Source: Bugula neritina (lineage: Eukaryota; Bryozoa; Gymnolaemata; Cheilostomatida; Bugulidae). Taken from it: 64,000 nt of DNA. The notes under the pieces were generated by a model that was given only the letters and a program-made list of their open reading frames with translations, was not told the origin of the DNA and did no database searches. Made by a program: the position numbers and the translations under genes. Numbering within the stretch: position 1 is the first letter of the stretch; the number at the start of each line of letters is the position of its first letter. Location: NCBI GenBank assembly GCA_964035545.1, contig OZ037765.1, positions 19,710,698-19,774,697 on the forward strand. Direction: 5' to 3'. This document shows positions 34,030-47,200 of this stretch, piece by piece.

Positions 34030-36759
34030 TTACATTTAAACAATGCAAATAAAAATGAATCTAGTTTCAAATTATGTTACTTAAATATATGATCACTTAG
34101 AAATAAAGTCACAGATTTAGAATTGGAGATTCAACAACACTCTAACATAGCTATTATCTGTTTAACAGAAACTTTCCTTAGCCCTGATATCAGTTCAGGA
34201 GAGCTGTCTTTACCTGGATATAATATTTTTCGTAAAAACAGAAACTAGCTAGAGGGGCGTTGCTGCCTATGTCCAATCAAAGTACAATGTTGATAAAATT
34301 CCTATAACATCTCGAGCTGAATGCTTATTTCTAAAGATAGCTTCAGGTAGAGAAGTTCTCTTTATCTTGTTGGTCTATCGACCACCAAATAATATGGACA
34401 TAAATTTAATACCTGACCTACTTGACGAAATAAACAAAACTGTGCATAATTCAGAGAGCAAACTACTAATATGTGGTGACTTCAATCTCCCAAAGATTGA
34501 CTGACACAACTATAGAGCTACGGGCTCTTTTAAAATAACTAAACCCTTTTTAGCTAAAATTTCTGAACTTTACTTAGAACAACACATATATACACACCTA
34601 CTCATATCCATGGAAATACTTTAGACCTGCTTCTTACTAACAAATCAATAATTAAAAACATCTCACTAATAGATCCACACCTCAGTGATCATAATATGAT
34701 TCTGGCCACTTTAGAAACTAATCTTGATGCCAATTCTTCTCATATAACCAAAATTATCCACTTATATAATCAAACAGACTTTACTAACGCTCCAAAGATC
34801 TCACTAAAATATGAAAACAAGATTAGCACTGCAATAAAACATAAATCAAACATTAATGATATCTACAATTTATTTCTGAGCCGCATAAAGGAACTTCGAT
34901 TCACTTGTGTTTCTACAAAAACTGTTTGTGAGACTAAACATTCGCCATGGCTTAATAAAAACTTAAAAAAAGATTTATCAAAACAAAAAACACTTTACAG
35001 CAAAATGAAACAGTCTCCTACTGAATATAACATACTTCGATTCCAAAAAACAAGAAAAACCAACAAAAAACTTATTAAATTAGCTAAAAAGTCTTATCTA
35101 AACAGGATGTTATATAAACCACTGCAAAGTGGTAATAGCAAACCATTTTTTATATATATGAGAAAAATGAATGAAAACACTAAAAATACAATACCAGAAC
35201 TAAAATATAATAATAAAGTAGCCAAAAGTGCTCAAGATAAAGCCAATACCTTAAATGAATTTTTTGAGCCCGTGTTCACACATGACGATGGTAAGACAGT
35301 GAAACTGCTACAAAAATTTTCTGTAGATAATAGTGAAATAATAATAAATGAATCAGGTGTTAAAGAATTATTAATAAAAATCCATTCGAGCAAATCCTGT
35401 GGACCTGATAATGTAAGTGGAATATTACTAAAAACCTTTACCACTTATATAAGTGGTCATCTTACCAAGATATTCCATTATTCCATCAAAACAAACTCGA
35501 TTCCAGATATCTGGAGAGTCGCCAAAATTACACCAGTTCACAAAAAAGGAGACAGACATATTCCCAATAATCACCGACCAATATCTCTTACATGTATCCC
35601 TTGCAAACTTATAGAACACATCCTAGTGAGAGAGATAAATGCTCATTTGGAAAAACATATTATACTCACACCAGTACAACACAGTTTTAGAAAACATAGG
35701 TCCTGTGAAACTCAGTTGGCGTATACCGCTAAAGAGTTATCTTTAAATATAGAACATGGTAGTATAACTGATCTTGTTGTTTTGGATTTTAGCAAGGCCT
35801 TTGATTCCATTAACCATAGAAAGTTGTTACAAAAATTATCAATGTATGGTATAAATTGCTTGATCTATTTATGGATTGAACAATTTTTGTCCTTTCGAAA
35901 GCAGTTTGTAATTGTGCACAATTCACCATCTAACGAGGTAAAAGTGATATCTGGTGTACCTCAAGGGTCGGTCCTGGGGCCTTTGCTCTTTCTTATCTAT
36001 ATTAACGACTTACCACTAGGTATCGACTCGCAGATCCGATTGTTTGCAGATGATGCATTGCTTTTCAATGTCAGAAAAAATAAAAATCAGCTACAACAAG
36101 ATCTAAACATCTTGGAGAAATGGTCCCATACCTGGCAGATGTGTTTTAATGCAGCCAAATGCTCAGTTATATCAGTTGGTGAAAAAAATTCTGATATAAT
36201 ATATATTTTAAATAATACCAGATTAAGTAACGTAGAATCACATCCATATTTAGGTATTGAATTTAGTTATGACATGAAGTGGACCAATCATATAAATAAA
36301 ATAATAACCAATGCCTATAAAAACCTGGGAATGATAAAAAGAGTACTAAAATTTGCAGACACGAAAACTAAGCTTGTTGCATATTACAGTTTAGTGAGGT
36401 CAAAGTTGGAATATGGTTGTCAGGTGTGGAATCCTGTTTTAAAAAAAGATATTAAAATTATTGAAAAAGTTCAAAATAAAGCATTGCGTTTTATTTTTTC
36501 TATAAGATCACAAGTAAGCTACAGTAATCTGCGAGAAGCCACGGGAATTAAATCTATGAAAGACCGTGAAAAAGAATTGCGGCAAAAACTATTTTTCAAA
36601 TGTATAGAAAATAATTTAATAAATCAAGGATATGTCGCTCCACAACCTCCAATTAATACCAGACAACACTCGAAGTTTTTCTTGCCTGCAATATCTTCAA
36701 AAGTATATTTTCACTCTTTTTATCCTTGAACTACTAGAGAGTTGAGAGATGGAATTTAG
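34030..36759 (+). pseudogene. LINE ORF2, endonuclease/reverse transcriptase (copy 1, damaged)
   Basis: The 5' third shows APE-type endonuclease motifs (LTETFLS, LPGYNIFRK, VYRPPNN, CGDFNLPKID) but carries a UGA at 34090, a 1-bp loss near 34245, a UGA at 34502 and a 2-bp gain near 34590. From 34696 the frame is open for 677 codons through the RT: VHKKGDRHIPNNHRPISL, LDFSKAFDS, GVPQGSVLGPLLFLIYINDL, FADDALLF (catalytic Asp pair) and a thumb region. A UGA at 36727 removes the last ten residues present in copy 2. The catalytic RT core is intact, but the endonuclease is not translatable from this copy. Confidence 0.88.
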
Positions 36760-36962
36760 GCTAGAGTGTTGGTTTTTAAATATTTTTACTTACATTTTAC
36801 TACGAAACCCTATAACTAAAGAAAAATAAAATAAAATAAATGAACGATCTAATATAAAAAAAGAGTATATACGTATTATATGCATATATTATGTATATGC
36901 ATATATCGAGTTTCCATGCATTCACCCTCCAAAGGTTCTTAGTGGGAAACTCTCCCAAACTG

Positions 36963-37074
36963 AAAGGATCTTCTAGCTTCTTGTGTTGCCAATAGCTCAT
37001 GCACCCCTTAGCTTTTTAAAAAGTATATCGACTATGGAAAAGATGAAGATAATAGAAATAGCACTAAACTGTAA
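36963..37074 (+). pseudogene. SLC5 last-exon fragment at start of unit 2
   Basis: Homologous to the 3' 112 bp of gene B exon 14, with the same stop. CAG has become TAG in the SCTPQ stretch. It has no upstream exons; it is the product of the tandem-duplication breakpoint. Confidence 0.9.
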
Positions 37075-38554
37075 AATATCTAATTGCTTCAAGTTATTGC
37101 TTAGTATATATTATTCATGTTGTCTGAATGTCGATATATTTATACTCATGTATACTAATTTATTTGTCTACACGAATTTGCAAGCTTTTAAAGAGATACA
37201 TGAGCATTGGGGGCAGCTGGTAGCTGATGATTATATTATTAATCAAAATTCCACTGCATAGCTCATTGAAACAATTCTACTTACCCATATTGAATCTATA
37301 TACAACATATATATTACATTATTACTCTATCGTAAAATGTTCTGTTGCTGGGCATTTAGAGACAATAAGAAATGCATATATTGTTACTACTCAAAACGAG
37401 GCCACTAAAAATTGAAAATATAAATTCTACTTCGATTTCAGTTTGATTCATTTACAAGCATTAAGAACTTTATGAATGACACCCACAATTGCACACAATA
37501 CTGTTATATAATATTGGGAGAACCATGAGTCACAATTAAAAGAGCAGATAACCCTAAATACTAAGACATGTAAGGGTGTATGAATAATTGTAGTATTTTT
37601 TGTAGTGTACTTTGCTTAGTCACTATTGCTATTAGAAACATTTGGTCTTGTAGATTGAGTTACCAAAAACACTAGAGATTGTAATTACACTTTCAGTTTA
37701 ATTGTAATATATCTAAAGTTTATGTATTACATTATAGCCAGTCTATTTAACTAAATGGCACAGTATCTGTAATTTCTCCATAAATCAGGGTGTAAAATAT
37801 GCTATATTCTATGCTTATATATTTTACATATAAGCATGCTAGATACCATAGCCATAAGATGCTGAGACTATTTTCTGCTATAGTGCTTTCAAATTTCTAC
37901 GAGTAGCCTACTGGCCAGGTTTCATAAATAAGTGAATTCAGTTTTTGTCAATTAAGTAGCCTTGGCGAGCTTATTTCTCAAAGCAATGCACCTTGGCAGC
38001 CAAAAGCATTTCGTATAGGGATATAATGCGCAAAATCAATCAAGTGAGGCATATATGACTTTCACCTTGCATTGTTTACAGGCATTGGCATTTTTCATAT
38101 AGCATTAGGTTGTAACTAGAAACTATTTTTGTAACCATATTAGTCTTGTTATTCCAAGTTTTATCAGGTGATTTCCAAAAACATGTATTCTTATATTAAA
38201 AAAAGGCGAACATTAATATTGTGACAAGTGTATAGCTTCTACCAGCTATTGAGTAAGACCTACAGTTACTCTTACAACTAGGGAATTCGAAAGCCCACTT
38301 AATTATTATTTATTAACATATGTACTCCTTTAATAGACATTTTGCTATTACATGTTACTTAATTAAAACAAGAAGCTTTAATTAACTAAATACAGTTGTT
38401 TTATTCTTGCGAATGAATAGAAATCACACAAAATATTTAGAAACTGAAATTATCCTCACATATCAAGTTGAGAGAAATACGTTAATTGTTCAGAGAATCA
38501 TCAAAACGGTCGTGTCCAGGTCAATGGTTGGCATGCAGCTAAGCATTTTGGTTG
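37075..38554. other. Non-coding spacer of unit 2
   Basis: Aligns with 20541-22035. AATAAA for peptide gene 2 on the minus strand at 38400-38405. Nothing else seen. Confidence 0.6.
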
Positions 38555-38953
38555 TTACTTTATAATACTTCCATTAAAACCAGGGTAAGAATTTTCTCCG
38601 GAAGGCCTTGGCCTTCTATTTTTACCCTTAGCTTCTGTTACCGAAGCTGCCAGGATAGACATACAATAATTAGATCATTCAACAACATTTTTATAGGCTT
38701 TAATGACGTTAGTTATGTAATCAACTGCAAATATCATCATTATAACTATTTATACATAGTTTTTTGCAAAAGACATAGCTAGCAAATTAAAAGTTAATGA
38801 GAAAATATACTGCTGTTTTAATACTCACTGAAAACAAAACTTTTAATTTAAAAAAACACCTTTTTTCTTCTAAATAATATTGAATGTAAGTTTCAACTTA
38901 CCAAATGCACTGAAGGCAATCATAGCAATCAAAGCAACGGCAAGAATCTTCAT
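38555..38953 (-). CDS. Small secreted cationic peptide precursor, gene 2
   Basis: Exons 38902-38953 and 38555-38646 (minus) with the splice sites of gene 1. 47 residues; signal peptide MKILAVALIAMIAFSAF. The second exon is identical to gene 1 except that the stop is TAA instead of TGA, so the mature peptide is the same (N-R-R-P-R-P core). Leader exon from 39615 and TATA box 39687-39694. The signal-peptide exon differs by two residues from gene 1. Function unknown. Confidence 0.75.
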
Positions 38954-39699
38954 ATTGAATTTGTATCTATAAATAATCGTTTGTTATATAAGATTTTAAT
39001 AAAATTAAATGCATATAATTAGTGTGTATATTTTAAATATTTTTAAATTAATAATTTGCATAGTATTATATCTTTAAACATTTATTTTAATGTTAAATAG
39101 ACAATTTATTACCATTTATAAATTTTTCAATAACTGGTTTTGATATAAAAATAATTTTATAGACAAGTATGGGTTGCTGGGCGTTTAAAATGATTAATTA
39201 TGAAATTATTATTATCTGAATTAATATACAGTTCGATATATTGTAGCTACCTAGCTGCTATGAACTTCTAACTGTACTACAGAGTTCTAACTCAACTAAA
39301 CCTATTAAACTTTTATTTGACCATTTTCTACTGCAAATCTTGTTGAAAGCTTTATTTTTTTGAACAATTTTCATGTCCTTATATGAAAAGAAATAAACCT
39401 TTATCAGTTTTGTTGATGTCTGATTTCCGTTTGAATAAGTGAAAAAAGATTCAAGTGTGCAATTTATAAAGATAATTTTGTTTTTGAGCAATAAAAAGAA
39501 TAAGAAAAAAATATATATAAATTTAATTATTATAAAAACGTTAATCTATAGGCACATTTGCAAATATATTCAAATCCTAGGTTCATGAAGTTTTATAATA
39601 TGTTGAACACATACCTGCGTCTGACAATGCTCAGAGGATATGAACACTATTGTAGTAATTGAATACAGCCACAGTCTTTATATATTATTTTATAGACCA

Positions 39700-41560
39700 T
39701 TTTTCAGACTTGAAGTGTCAAGTAGTTGTTAATTGATTGGCTAATAACTTTCAATAACGTCTTAGAAACATACAATGATAATGATATGTTTGTTAATAAT
39801 GATCAAGCCTCTCAACAGAAATGATTGATAAATTTTCAGTAACCTGCTATGATAAAACCTTTTTTAAGAGAGATAACAAAGCAGCACTAATAATTATATG
39901 GGAAACAATTGTGTTAAACATTAAACTAGGAATTTACTATTGGATCAACTGTTTTTATTTTTCTATATCTATTCAATATAGTGGTCTTACAACTGTGCTG
40001 TTATGCTAAAGGTTTGACTACACACCAAAATCCAGTATAAAAATCCCAAAATATAGTGCAATAACTATAATGCATTTGCTAACCATGCAGCCATGTTCTG
40101 ATTTAAGTTGTGGTGTTCAAACATAATTTAATTTAAAAAACTGAGATGGGTGTTCGTTTTTTCCAGTAGTCACAATTTAAGAAGTGCGTTTTCAAATGTT
40201 CTTGTTACCTTAATTACAGCTGTAGCATTTTATGGTTCTTGGAGTTAAAGTGGAAAAGTACTTTTCCACTTTAACGTATCAGTCTTATAATTTTGAAAAA
40301 ATCATTAATGTATAAATGGTTATCTTTAGAATAATAAATAAACTTCTTCAAATGTTCATAGAAAAATTGTCTTGATTATTTCTTCAATATTATATTATCC
40401 ATACGGTATTTCTGTGAAGTACAATGTTGTTTGAACGTGAAAAAGTGATTGCCATAAGTACCAATTGTAAATTAAACAAAAACTTTTGAATCTATACATA
40501 AATACATGGTTGTGGGAAGTACATAATTTAATAATCAAACAAATATAGAACAGGAAAATATTTGATTGCTGGAATAAAGCTAAAAAAACTCATTACAATG
40601 ACAAAACATAATAGGTTATCAGAGTGTAAAAAAATTTAGAAAAAGGTAAAAAACTAAAATATGCTTGCTAAGTAAGTAAACACATTGTCCAGCAATAAAT
40701 TACAGCACTATCTAACTAACTACATTTATATATTGCATTACAAATATTTCCTTATTTTGATAAAAAGATTCAAAACAAATAGCAAAGACGGCGTTATACA
40801 CATTGGGTATTAATTTTTAGGTCAGTAGGCATGTTATTAGCAAGATACCATGTTAATTAATTTTCTTTTGGGTTATGCAGAACAACAATCATTATGATAA
40901 AAGTAGGATTAGACTAAATTTTATTAATGCAAGATATATAATACTGTATGTTTCAATTAACAGGCAGTGAACTTAATGTCAGACATTGACATAGGCATCT
41001 CATAGTTTTGATTTATTTTGAAGATTAAAAACTTATCTGTATTTTTATTGTTAATAGTTATTTATATTCTGTCTCCTGGAAATATCTAACGCTAAGAAAA
41101 TACATTGTCCATAAACTGAAACATATCATAATTATATACTAACATCGTCACACTTGGTAGAGTTGCAACAATAAAGAACTGTGGGTTTGATTACATCACT
41201 TCCTCTAGACATTATAAAAGTCTGTACTGATTGTAAGTTGCATATTTGACGCACATTTTGTTTAGCTGCATCACTCTTTATGTCTCAAAAAAGTCCAATT
41301 AACTGCCTGCCATTCATAAGCCATCTTCAACTAAAACAAGTAGCATTTTATATATATAAAGTAAAGAATCGAAAGTTTCACTTTGATTTTCATCTTTGGT
41401 TTCAAGATTTTGAATTTTTTGATTGTTATTATCATACCATATTTTTCGTAAAATTACTTTGATTTTCATTCTTTTAATCTTTGTCTTCAGGATTTTGTAC
41501 TCTTTCTCTCCCTTTTTGTGATTAATAATAATTGATTATTTCGAGTGTGAATTGTGTTAC
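39700..41560. other. Non-coding part of unit 2 upstream of the peptide gene and LINE
   Basis: Aligns with 23170-24471 plus 31974-32840. The empty gypsy target (near 40727-40743) and empty SINE site lie here. No gene recognised. Confidence 0.55.
40244..40275. repeat. Perfect 32-bp palindrome
   Basis: GTTAAAGTGGAAAAGT followed at once by its reverse complement. Units 1 and 3 have only the left half, continuing directly into ATCAGTC. Confidence 0.95.
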
Positions 41561-41819
41561 GCATTTTAATTTTTATTTGTGTTCTCTACAACAATAGCAA
41601 CGTTGTTGTTTGTTGAAAAATCATAGTGAAAGTTTAGTGAACAGAGAGTTGGCACTGTGAGGACCTTTGGCCATTTTGAGCCAGTTGTTTAATTGATATC
41701 AGTCCCAAGTGTACGGAGTGAACATACCTATTAATTAAATTTTTGTTGTTTTTTTTTCTTTCCTTTTTTGTTGATCACTAAACTTTCAATTATTTGTCAG
41801 GATACTGAAAAAATATAAC

Positions 41820-42645
41820 ATGCCTGGAGGAGTTAATAATAATAATAATGATAGCTCCTGTGGTGGTTGCAAGAGGACCATCAAAGGAGAATCAATCCAA
41901 TGCAATGTTTGCACTCTGTGGTTTGATATTAAATGTTCAGGTGTGGATAGTGCCACTGCAATTTTTTTGAAATCTCTTTCTGGCGAAAAGAGTTCGGTTC
42001 ACTGGAACTGTTCCTCTTGTGAAAGTAGTTCAGAAAGGTTGCATGATATGATTAGTGCTGTTAATAACAGCGTAAGCCAGGATATAGACCATGCAGTGGC
42101 ATCTATAAAAGCTGATTTTGATGTATCTGTTGAAAACCTCAACAAAAAAATAGAGTGTGTTATGCAAGCTCGCCCCACCAATCTGGAGGAACACACCCGA
42201 CTTGGGTCCAACTCCAGAAACGATGGTTATCCCAATAGAGCTAGTGAATCAGTTGTGACTCAGGTTGCTGGTGAGCTTAGAGAAAGACAAAAGCGAGCCT
42301 TAAATATAGTATTCTCCGGAGAAGTAGTCAAAGACAAGATAACAAAGTTTTTAGAAGTAGCGAAGGTTGATCCTGCAACTAAAGTGCTTGAGATCACTAC
42401 TAAACACAAAAAGAATATCTATATTGTCACGATGGCCCAAGAAAAGGATAAATGGACTCTAATTGGGAAAGCACGATCTATTAGCTTATCTACTGAGGGC
42501 TTAAAAAAATATTTATGTAAATCCTGATCTTACAAAAACTGAGCGAGATGCACAATACTTGCTGAGACAGGAATTGAAAAGAAGGCGCCAGTTAGGTGAA
42601 AGTGTTAAAATCAGTAAAGGAAAAGTTATTGAGGTTAGAAGTTAG
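41820..42645 (+). pseudogene. LINE ORF1 (copy 2, frameshifted)
   Basis: Same PHD finger as copy 1 (CGGCKRTIKGESIQCNVC...HWNCSSC). An 84-bp in-frame deletion near 42069 removes 28 residues of the coiled-coil region. A frameshift in an A-run near 42506 ends the frame at 42527. Downstream the original frame continues to a stop at about 42645, showing the C-terminus lost in copy 1. Confidence 0.8.
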
Positions 42646-42689
42646 AACAAGCAGAGTGATACTAGACGGGGAGAAAAACCTTACATGTA

Positions 42690-45403
42690 AACAATGCAAA
42701 TAAAAATGAATCTAGTTTCAAATTATGTTACTTAAATATACGATCACTTAGAAATAAAGTCACAGATTTAGAATTGGCGATTCAACAACACTCTAACATA
42801 GCTCTTATCTGTTTAACAGAAACTTTTCTTAGCCTTGATATCAGTTCAGGAGAGCTGTCTTTACCTGGATATAATATTTTTCGTAAAGACAGAAACATAG
42901 CTAGAGGGGCGTTGCTGCCTATGTCCAATCAAAGTACAATGTTGATAAAATTCCTATAACATCTCGAGCTGAATGCTTATTTCTAAAGATAGCTCCAGGT
43001 AGAGAAGTTCTCTTTATCTTGTTGGTCTATCGACCACCAAATAATATGGACATAAATTTAATACCTGACCTACTTGACGAAATAAACAAAACTGTGCATA
43101 ATTCAGAGAGCAAACTACTAATATGTGGTGACTTCAATCTCCTAAAGATTGACTGACACAACTATAGAGCTACGGGCTTTTTTAAAATCACTAAACCCTT
43201 TTTAGCTAAAATTTCTGAACTTTACTTAGAACAACACATATACACACCTACTCATATCCATGGAAATACTTTAGACCTGCTTCTTACTAACAAATCAATA
43301 ATTAAAAACATCTCACTAATAGATCCACACCTCAGTGATCATAATATGATTCTGGCCACTTTAGAAATTAATCTCGATGCCAATTCTCCTCATATAACCA
43401 AAATTATTCACTTATATAATCAAACAGACTTTACTAACGCTCCAAAGATCTCACCAAAAATATGAAAACAAGATTAGCATTGTAATAAAACATAAATCAA
43501 ACATTAATGATATCTACAATTTATTTCTGAGCTGCATAAAGGAACTTCGATTCACTTGTGTTCCTACAAAAACTGTTTGTGAGACTAAACATTCACCATG
43601 GCTTAATAAAAACTTAAAAAAAGATTTATCAAAACAAAAAACACTTTACAACAAAATGAAATGGTGTCCTACTGAATATAACATACTTCGATTCCAAAAA
43701 CAAGAAAAACCAACAAAAAACTTATTAAATTAGCTAAAAAGTCTTATCTAAACAGGATGTTATATAAACCACTGCAAAGTGGTAATAGCAAACCATTTTT
43801 TATATATATGAGAAAAATGAATGAAAACACTAAAAATACAATACCAGAACTAAAATATAATAATAAAGTAGCCAAAAGTGCTCAAGATAAAGCCAATACC
43901 TCAAATGAATTTTTTGAGTTCGTGTTCACACATGACGATGGTAAGACAGTGAAACTGCCACAAAAATTTTCTGTAGATAATAGTGAAATAATAATAAATG
44001 AATGAGGTGTTGAAGAATTATTAATAAAAATTGATTCGAGCAAATCCTGTGGACCTGATAATGTAAGTGGAATATTACTAAAAACCTTTACCACTTATAT
44101 AAGTGGTCATCTTACCAAGATATTCCAATATTCCATCAAAACAAACTCGATTCCAGATATCTGGAGAGTCGCCAATATTACACCAGTTCACAAAAAAGGA
44201 GACAGACATATTCCCAATAATCACCGACCAATATCTCTTACATGTATCCCTTGTAAACTTATAGAACACATCCTAGTGAGAGAGATAAATGCTCATTTAG
44301 AAAAACATAATATACTTACACCAGTACAACATGGTTTTAGAAAACATAGGTCCTGTGAAACTCAGTTGGCGTATACCGCTAATGAGTTGTCTTTAAATAT
44401 AGAACATGGTAGTATAACTGATCTTGTTGTTTTGGATTTTAGTAAGACCTTTGATTCCGTTAACCATAGAAAGTTGTTACAAAAGTTATCAATGTATGGT
44501 ATAAATTGCTTAATCTATTTATGGATTGAACAATTTTTGTCCTTTCGAAAGCAGTTTGTAATTGTGGACAATTCACCATCTAACGAGGTAAAAGTGATAT
44601 CTGGTGTACCTTAAGGGTCGGTCCTGGGGCCTTTGCTCTTTCTTATCAACGACTTACCACTAGGTATCGACTCGCAGATCCGATTGTTTGCAGATGATGC
44701 ATTGCTTTTCAATGTCAGAAAAAATAAAAATCAGCTACAACAAGATCTAAACACCGTGGAGAAATAGTCCCATACCTGGCAGATGTGCTTTAATGCAGCC
44801 AAATGCTCAGTTATATCAGTTGGTAAAAAAAATTCTGATATAATATATACTTTGAATAATACCAGATTAAGTAACGTATAATCACATTCATATTTAGGTA
44901 TTGAATTTAGTTATGACATGAAGTGGTCCAATCATATAAATAAAATAATAACCAATGCCTATAAAAACCTGGGAATGATAAAAAGAGTACTAAAATCTGC
45001 AGACACAAAAACTAAGCTTGTTGCATATTACAGTTTAGTGAGGTCAAAGTTGGAATATGGTTGTCAGGTGTGGGATCCTGTTTTGAAAAAAGATATTAAA
45101 ATTATTGAAAAAGTTCAAAATAAAGCATTGCGTTTTATTTTTTCTATAAGATCACAAGTAAGCTACAGTAATCTGCGAGAAGCCACGGGAATTAAATCTA
45201 TGAAAGACCGTCAAAAAGAATTGCGGCAAAAACTATTTTTCAAACGTATAGAAAATAATTTAATAAATCAAGGATATGTCGCTCCACGACCTCCAATTAA
45301 TACCAGACAACACTCGAAGCTTTTCTTGCCTGCAATATCTTCAAAAGTATATTTTCACTCTTTTTATCCTCGAACTACTAGAGAGTTGAGAGATGGAATT
45401 TAG
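42690..45403 (+). pseudogene. LINE ORF2 (copy 2, heavily damaged)
   Basis: The first endonuclease stop of copy 1 is absent here (CGA instead of TGA), but a frame break near 42905 and the UGA in DFNL.KID remain. Further lesions: frameshifts near 43456 and 43698, stops at 44003-44005, 44612-44614 (inside GVPQG), 44765-44767 and 44879-44881, and a 6-bp loss near 44647. The RT box FADDALLF is still readable. The C-terminus RTTRELRDGI to 45403 is intact. Confidence 0.88.
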
Positions 45404-45606
45404 GCTAGAGTGTTGGTTTTTAAATATTTTTACTTACATTTTACTACGAAACCCTATAACTAAAGAAAAATAAAATAAAATAAATGAACGATCTAATATA
45501 AAAAAAGAGTATATACGTATTATATGCATATATTATGTATATGCATATATCGAGTTCCCATGCATTCACCCTCCAAAGGTTTTTAGTGGGAAACTCTCCC
45601 AAACTG

Positions 45607-45718
45607 AAAGGATCTTCTAGCTTCTTGTGTTGTCAATAGCTCATGCACCCCACAGCTTTTTAAAAAGTATATCGACTATGGAAAAGATGAAGATGATAGA
45701 AATAGCACTAAACTGTAA
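45607..45718 (+). pseudogene. SLC5 last-exon fragment at start of unit 3
   Basis: As at 36963, but without the TAG change; reads on in frame to the normal stop. No upstream exons. Confidence 0.9.
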
Positions 45719-47200
45719 AACATCTAATTGCTTCAAGTTATTGCTTAGTATATATTATTCATGTTGTCTGAATGTGGATATATTTATACTCATGTATACT
45801 AATTTATTTGTCTACACGAATTTGCAAGCTTTTAAAGAGATACATGAGCATTGGGGGTAGCTGGTATAGCTGATGATTATATTATTAATCAAAATTCCAC
45901 TGCATAACTTATTGAAAAAATTATACTTACCCATATTGAATCTATATACAACATATATATTACATTATTACTCTATCGTAAAATGTGCTGTTGCTTGTAT
46001 TTAGAGACAATAAGAAATGCATATATTGTTACTACTCAAAACGAGGCCAGTAAAAATTGAAAATATAAATTCTACTTCAATTTCAGTTTGATTCATTTAC
46101 AAGAACTTTATGAATGGCACACACAATTGCACACAATACTGTTATATAATATTGGGAGAACCAGGAGTCACAATTAAAAGAGCAGATAACCCTGAATACT
46201 AAGACATGTAAGGGTGTATGAATAATTGTAGTGTTTTTTGTAGTGTACTTTGCTTAGTCACTATTGCTATTAGAAACATTTGGTCTTGTAGATTGAGTTA
46301 CCAAAAACACTAGAGATTGTAATTACACTTTCAGTTGAATTGTAATATATCTAAAGTTTATGTATTACATTATAGCCAGTCTATTTAACTAAATGGCACA
46401 GTATCTGTAATTTCTCCATAAATCAGGGTGTAAAATATGCTATATTCTATGCTTATATATTTTACATATAAGCATGCTAGATACCATAGCCATAAGATGC
46501 TGAGACTATTTTCTGCTATAGTGCTTTCAAATTTCTACGAGTAGCCTACTGGCCAGGTTTCATAAATAAGTGAATTCAGTTTTTGTCAATTAAGTAGCCT
46601 TGGCGAGCTTATTTCTCAAAGCAATGCACCTTGGCAGCCAAAAGCATTTCGTATAGGGATATAATGCGCAAAATCAATCAAGTGAGGCATATATGACTTT
46701 CACCTTGCATTGTTTACAGGCATTGGCATTTTTCATATAGCATTAGGTTGTAACTAGAAACTATTTTTGTAATCATATTAGTCTTGTTATTCCAAGTTTT
46801 ATCAGGTGATTTCCAAAAACATGTATTCTTATATTAAAAAAAGGCGAACACTAATATTGTGACAAGTGTATAGCTTCTACCAGCTATTGAGTAAGACCTA
46901 CAGTTACTCTTACAACTATAGGGAATTCGAAAGCCCATTTAATTATTATTTATTAACATATGTACTCCTTTATTGGATTTTTTTGCTATTACATGTTATA
47001 CTTAATTAAAACAAGAAGCTTCAATTAACTATATAAATACAGTTGTTTTATTCTTGCGAGTGAATAGAAATCACACAAAATATTTAGAAACTGAAATTAT
47101 CTTCAAGTATCAAGTTGAAAGAAATACGTTAATTGTTCAGAGAATCATCAAAACGGTCTGTCCAGGTCAATGGTTGGCATGCAGCTAAGCATCTTAGTTG
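45719..47200. other. Non-coding spacer of unit 3
   Basis: Aligns with 37075-38554. AATAAA on the minus strand at 47047-47052 for peptide gene 3. Confidence 0.6.

Larger units (their letters stand above)
32840..36838 (+). mobile_element. CR1-like non-LTR retrotransposon (LINE), copy 1
   Basis: 5' leader, PHD-finger ORF1, endonuclease/RT ORF2 and a 3' end in short AAATA repeats (about 36822-36840) instead of poly(A), as in the CR1/L2 group. The 5' limit is uncertain: unit 3 stops before it. The same insertion is in unit 2, so it predates the block duplication. Confidence 0.8.
20429..36962. repeat. Tandem segmental duplication, unit 1
   Basis: The block starts inside exon 14 of gene B (microhomology AAAGGATCTT) and runs through the peptide gene and the LINE to 36962, where the exon 14 tail begins again. 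Without the 7.5 kb gypsy insertion and a SINE it would be about 8.8 kb, matching unit 2. Confidence 0.85.
41565..45485 (+). mobile_element. CR1-like LINE, copy 2
   Basis: Duplicate of the element at 32840-36838 with the same flanks and AAATA-type tail. 5' limit uncertain. Confidence 0.8.
36963..45606. repeat. Tandem segmental duplication, unit 2
   Basis: 8644 bp from exon-fragment to exon-fragment, carrying peptide gene 2 and LINE copy 2. It lacks the gypsy element and the SINE of unit 1. Confidence 0.88.

Noticed and set aside
36963-45718. Orphan SLC5 exon fragments as alternative last exons of gene B
   Set aside because: They lack a 5' splice acceptor because the breakpoint lies inside the exon, and transcription would have to cross the LINE and more.
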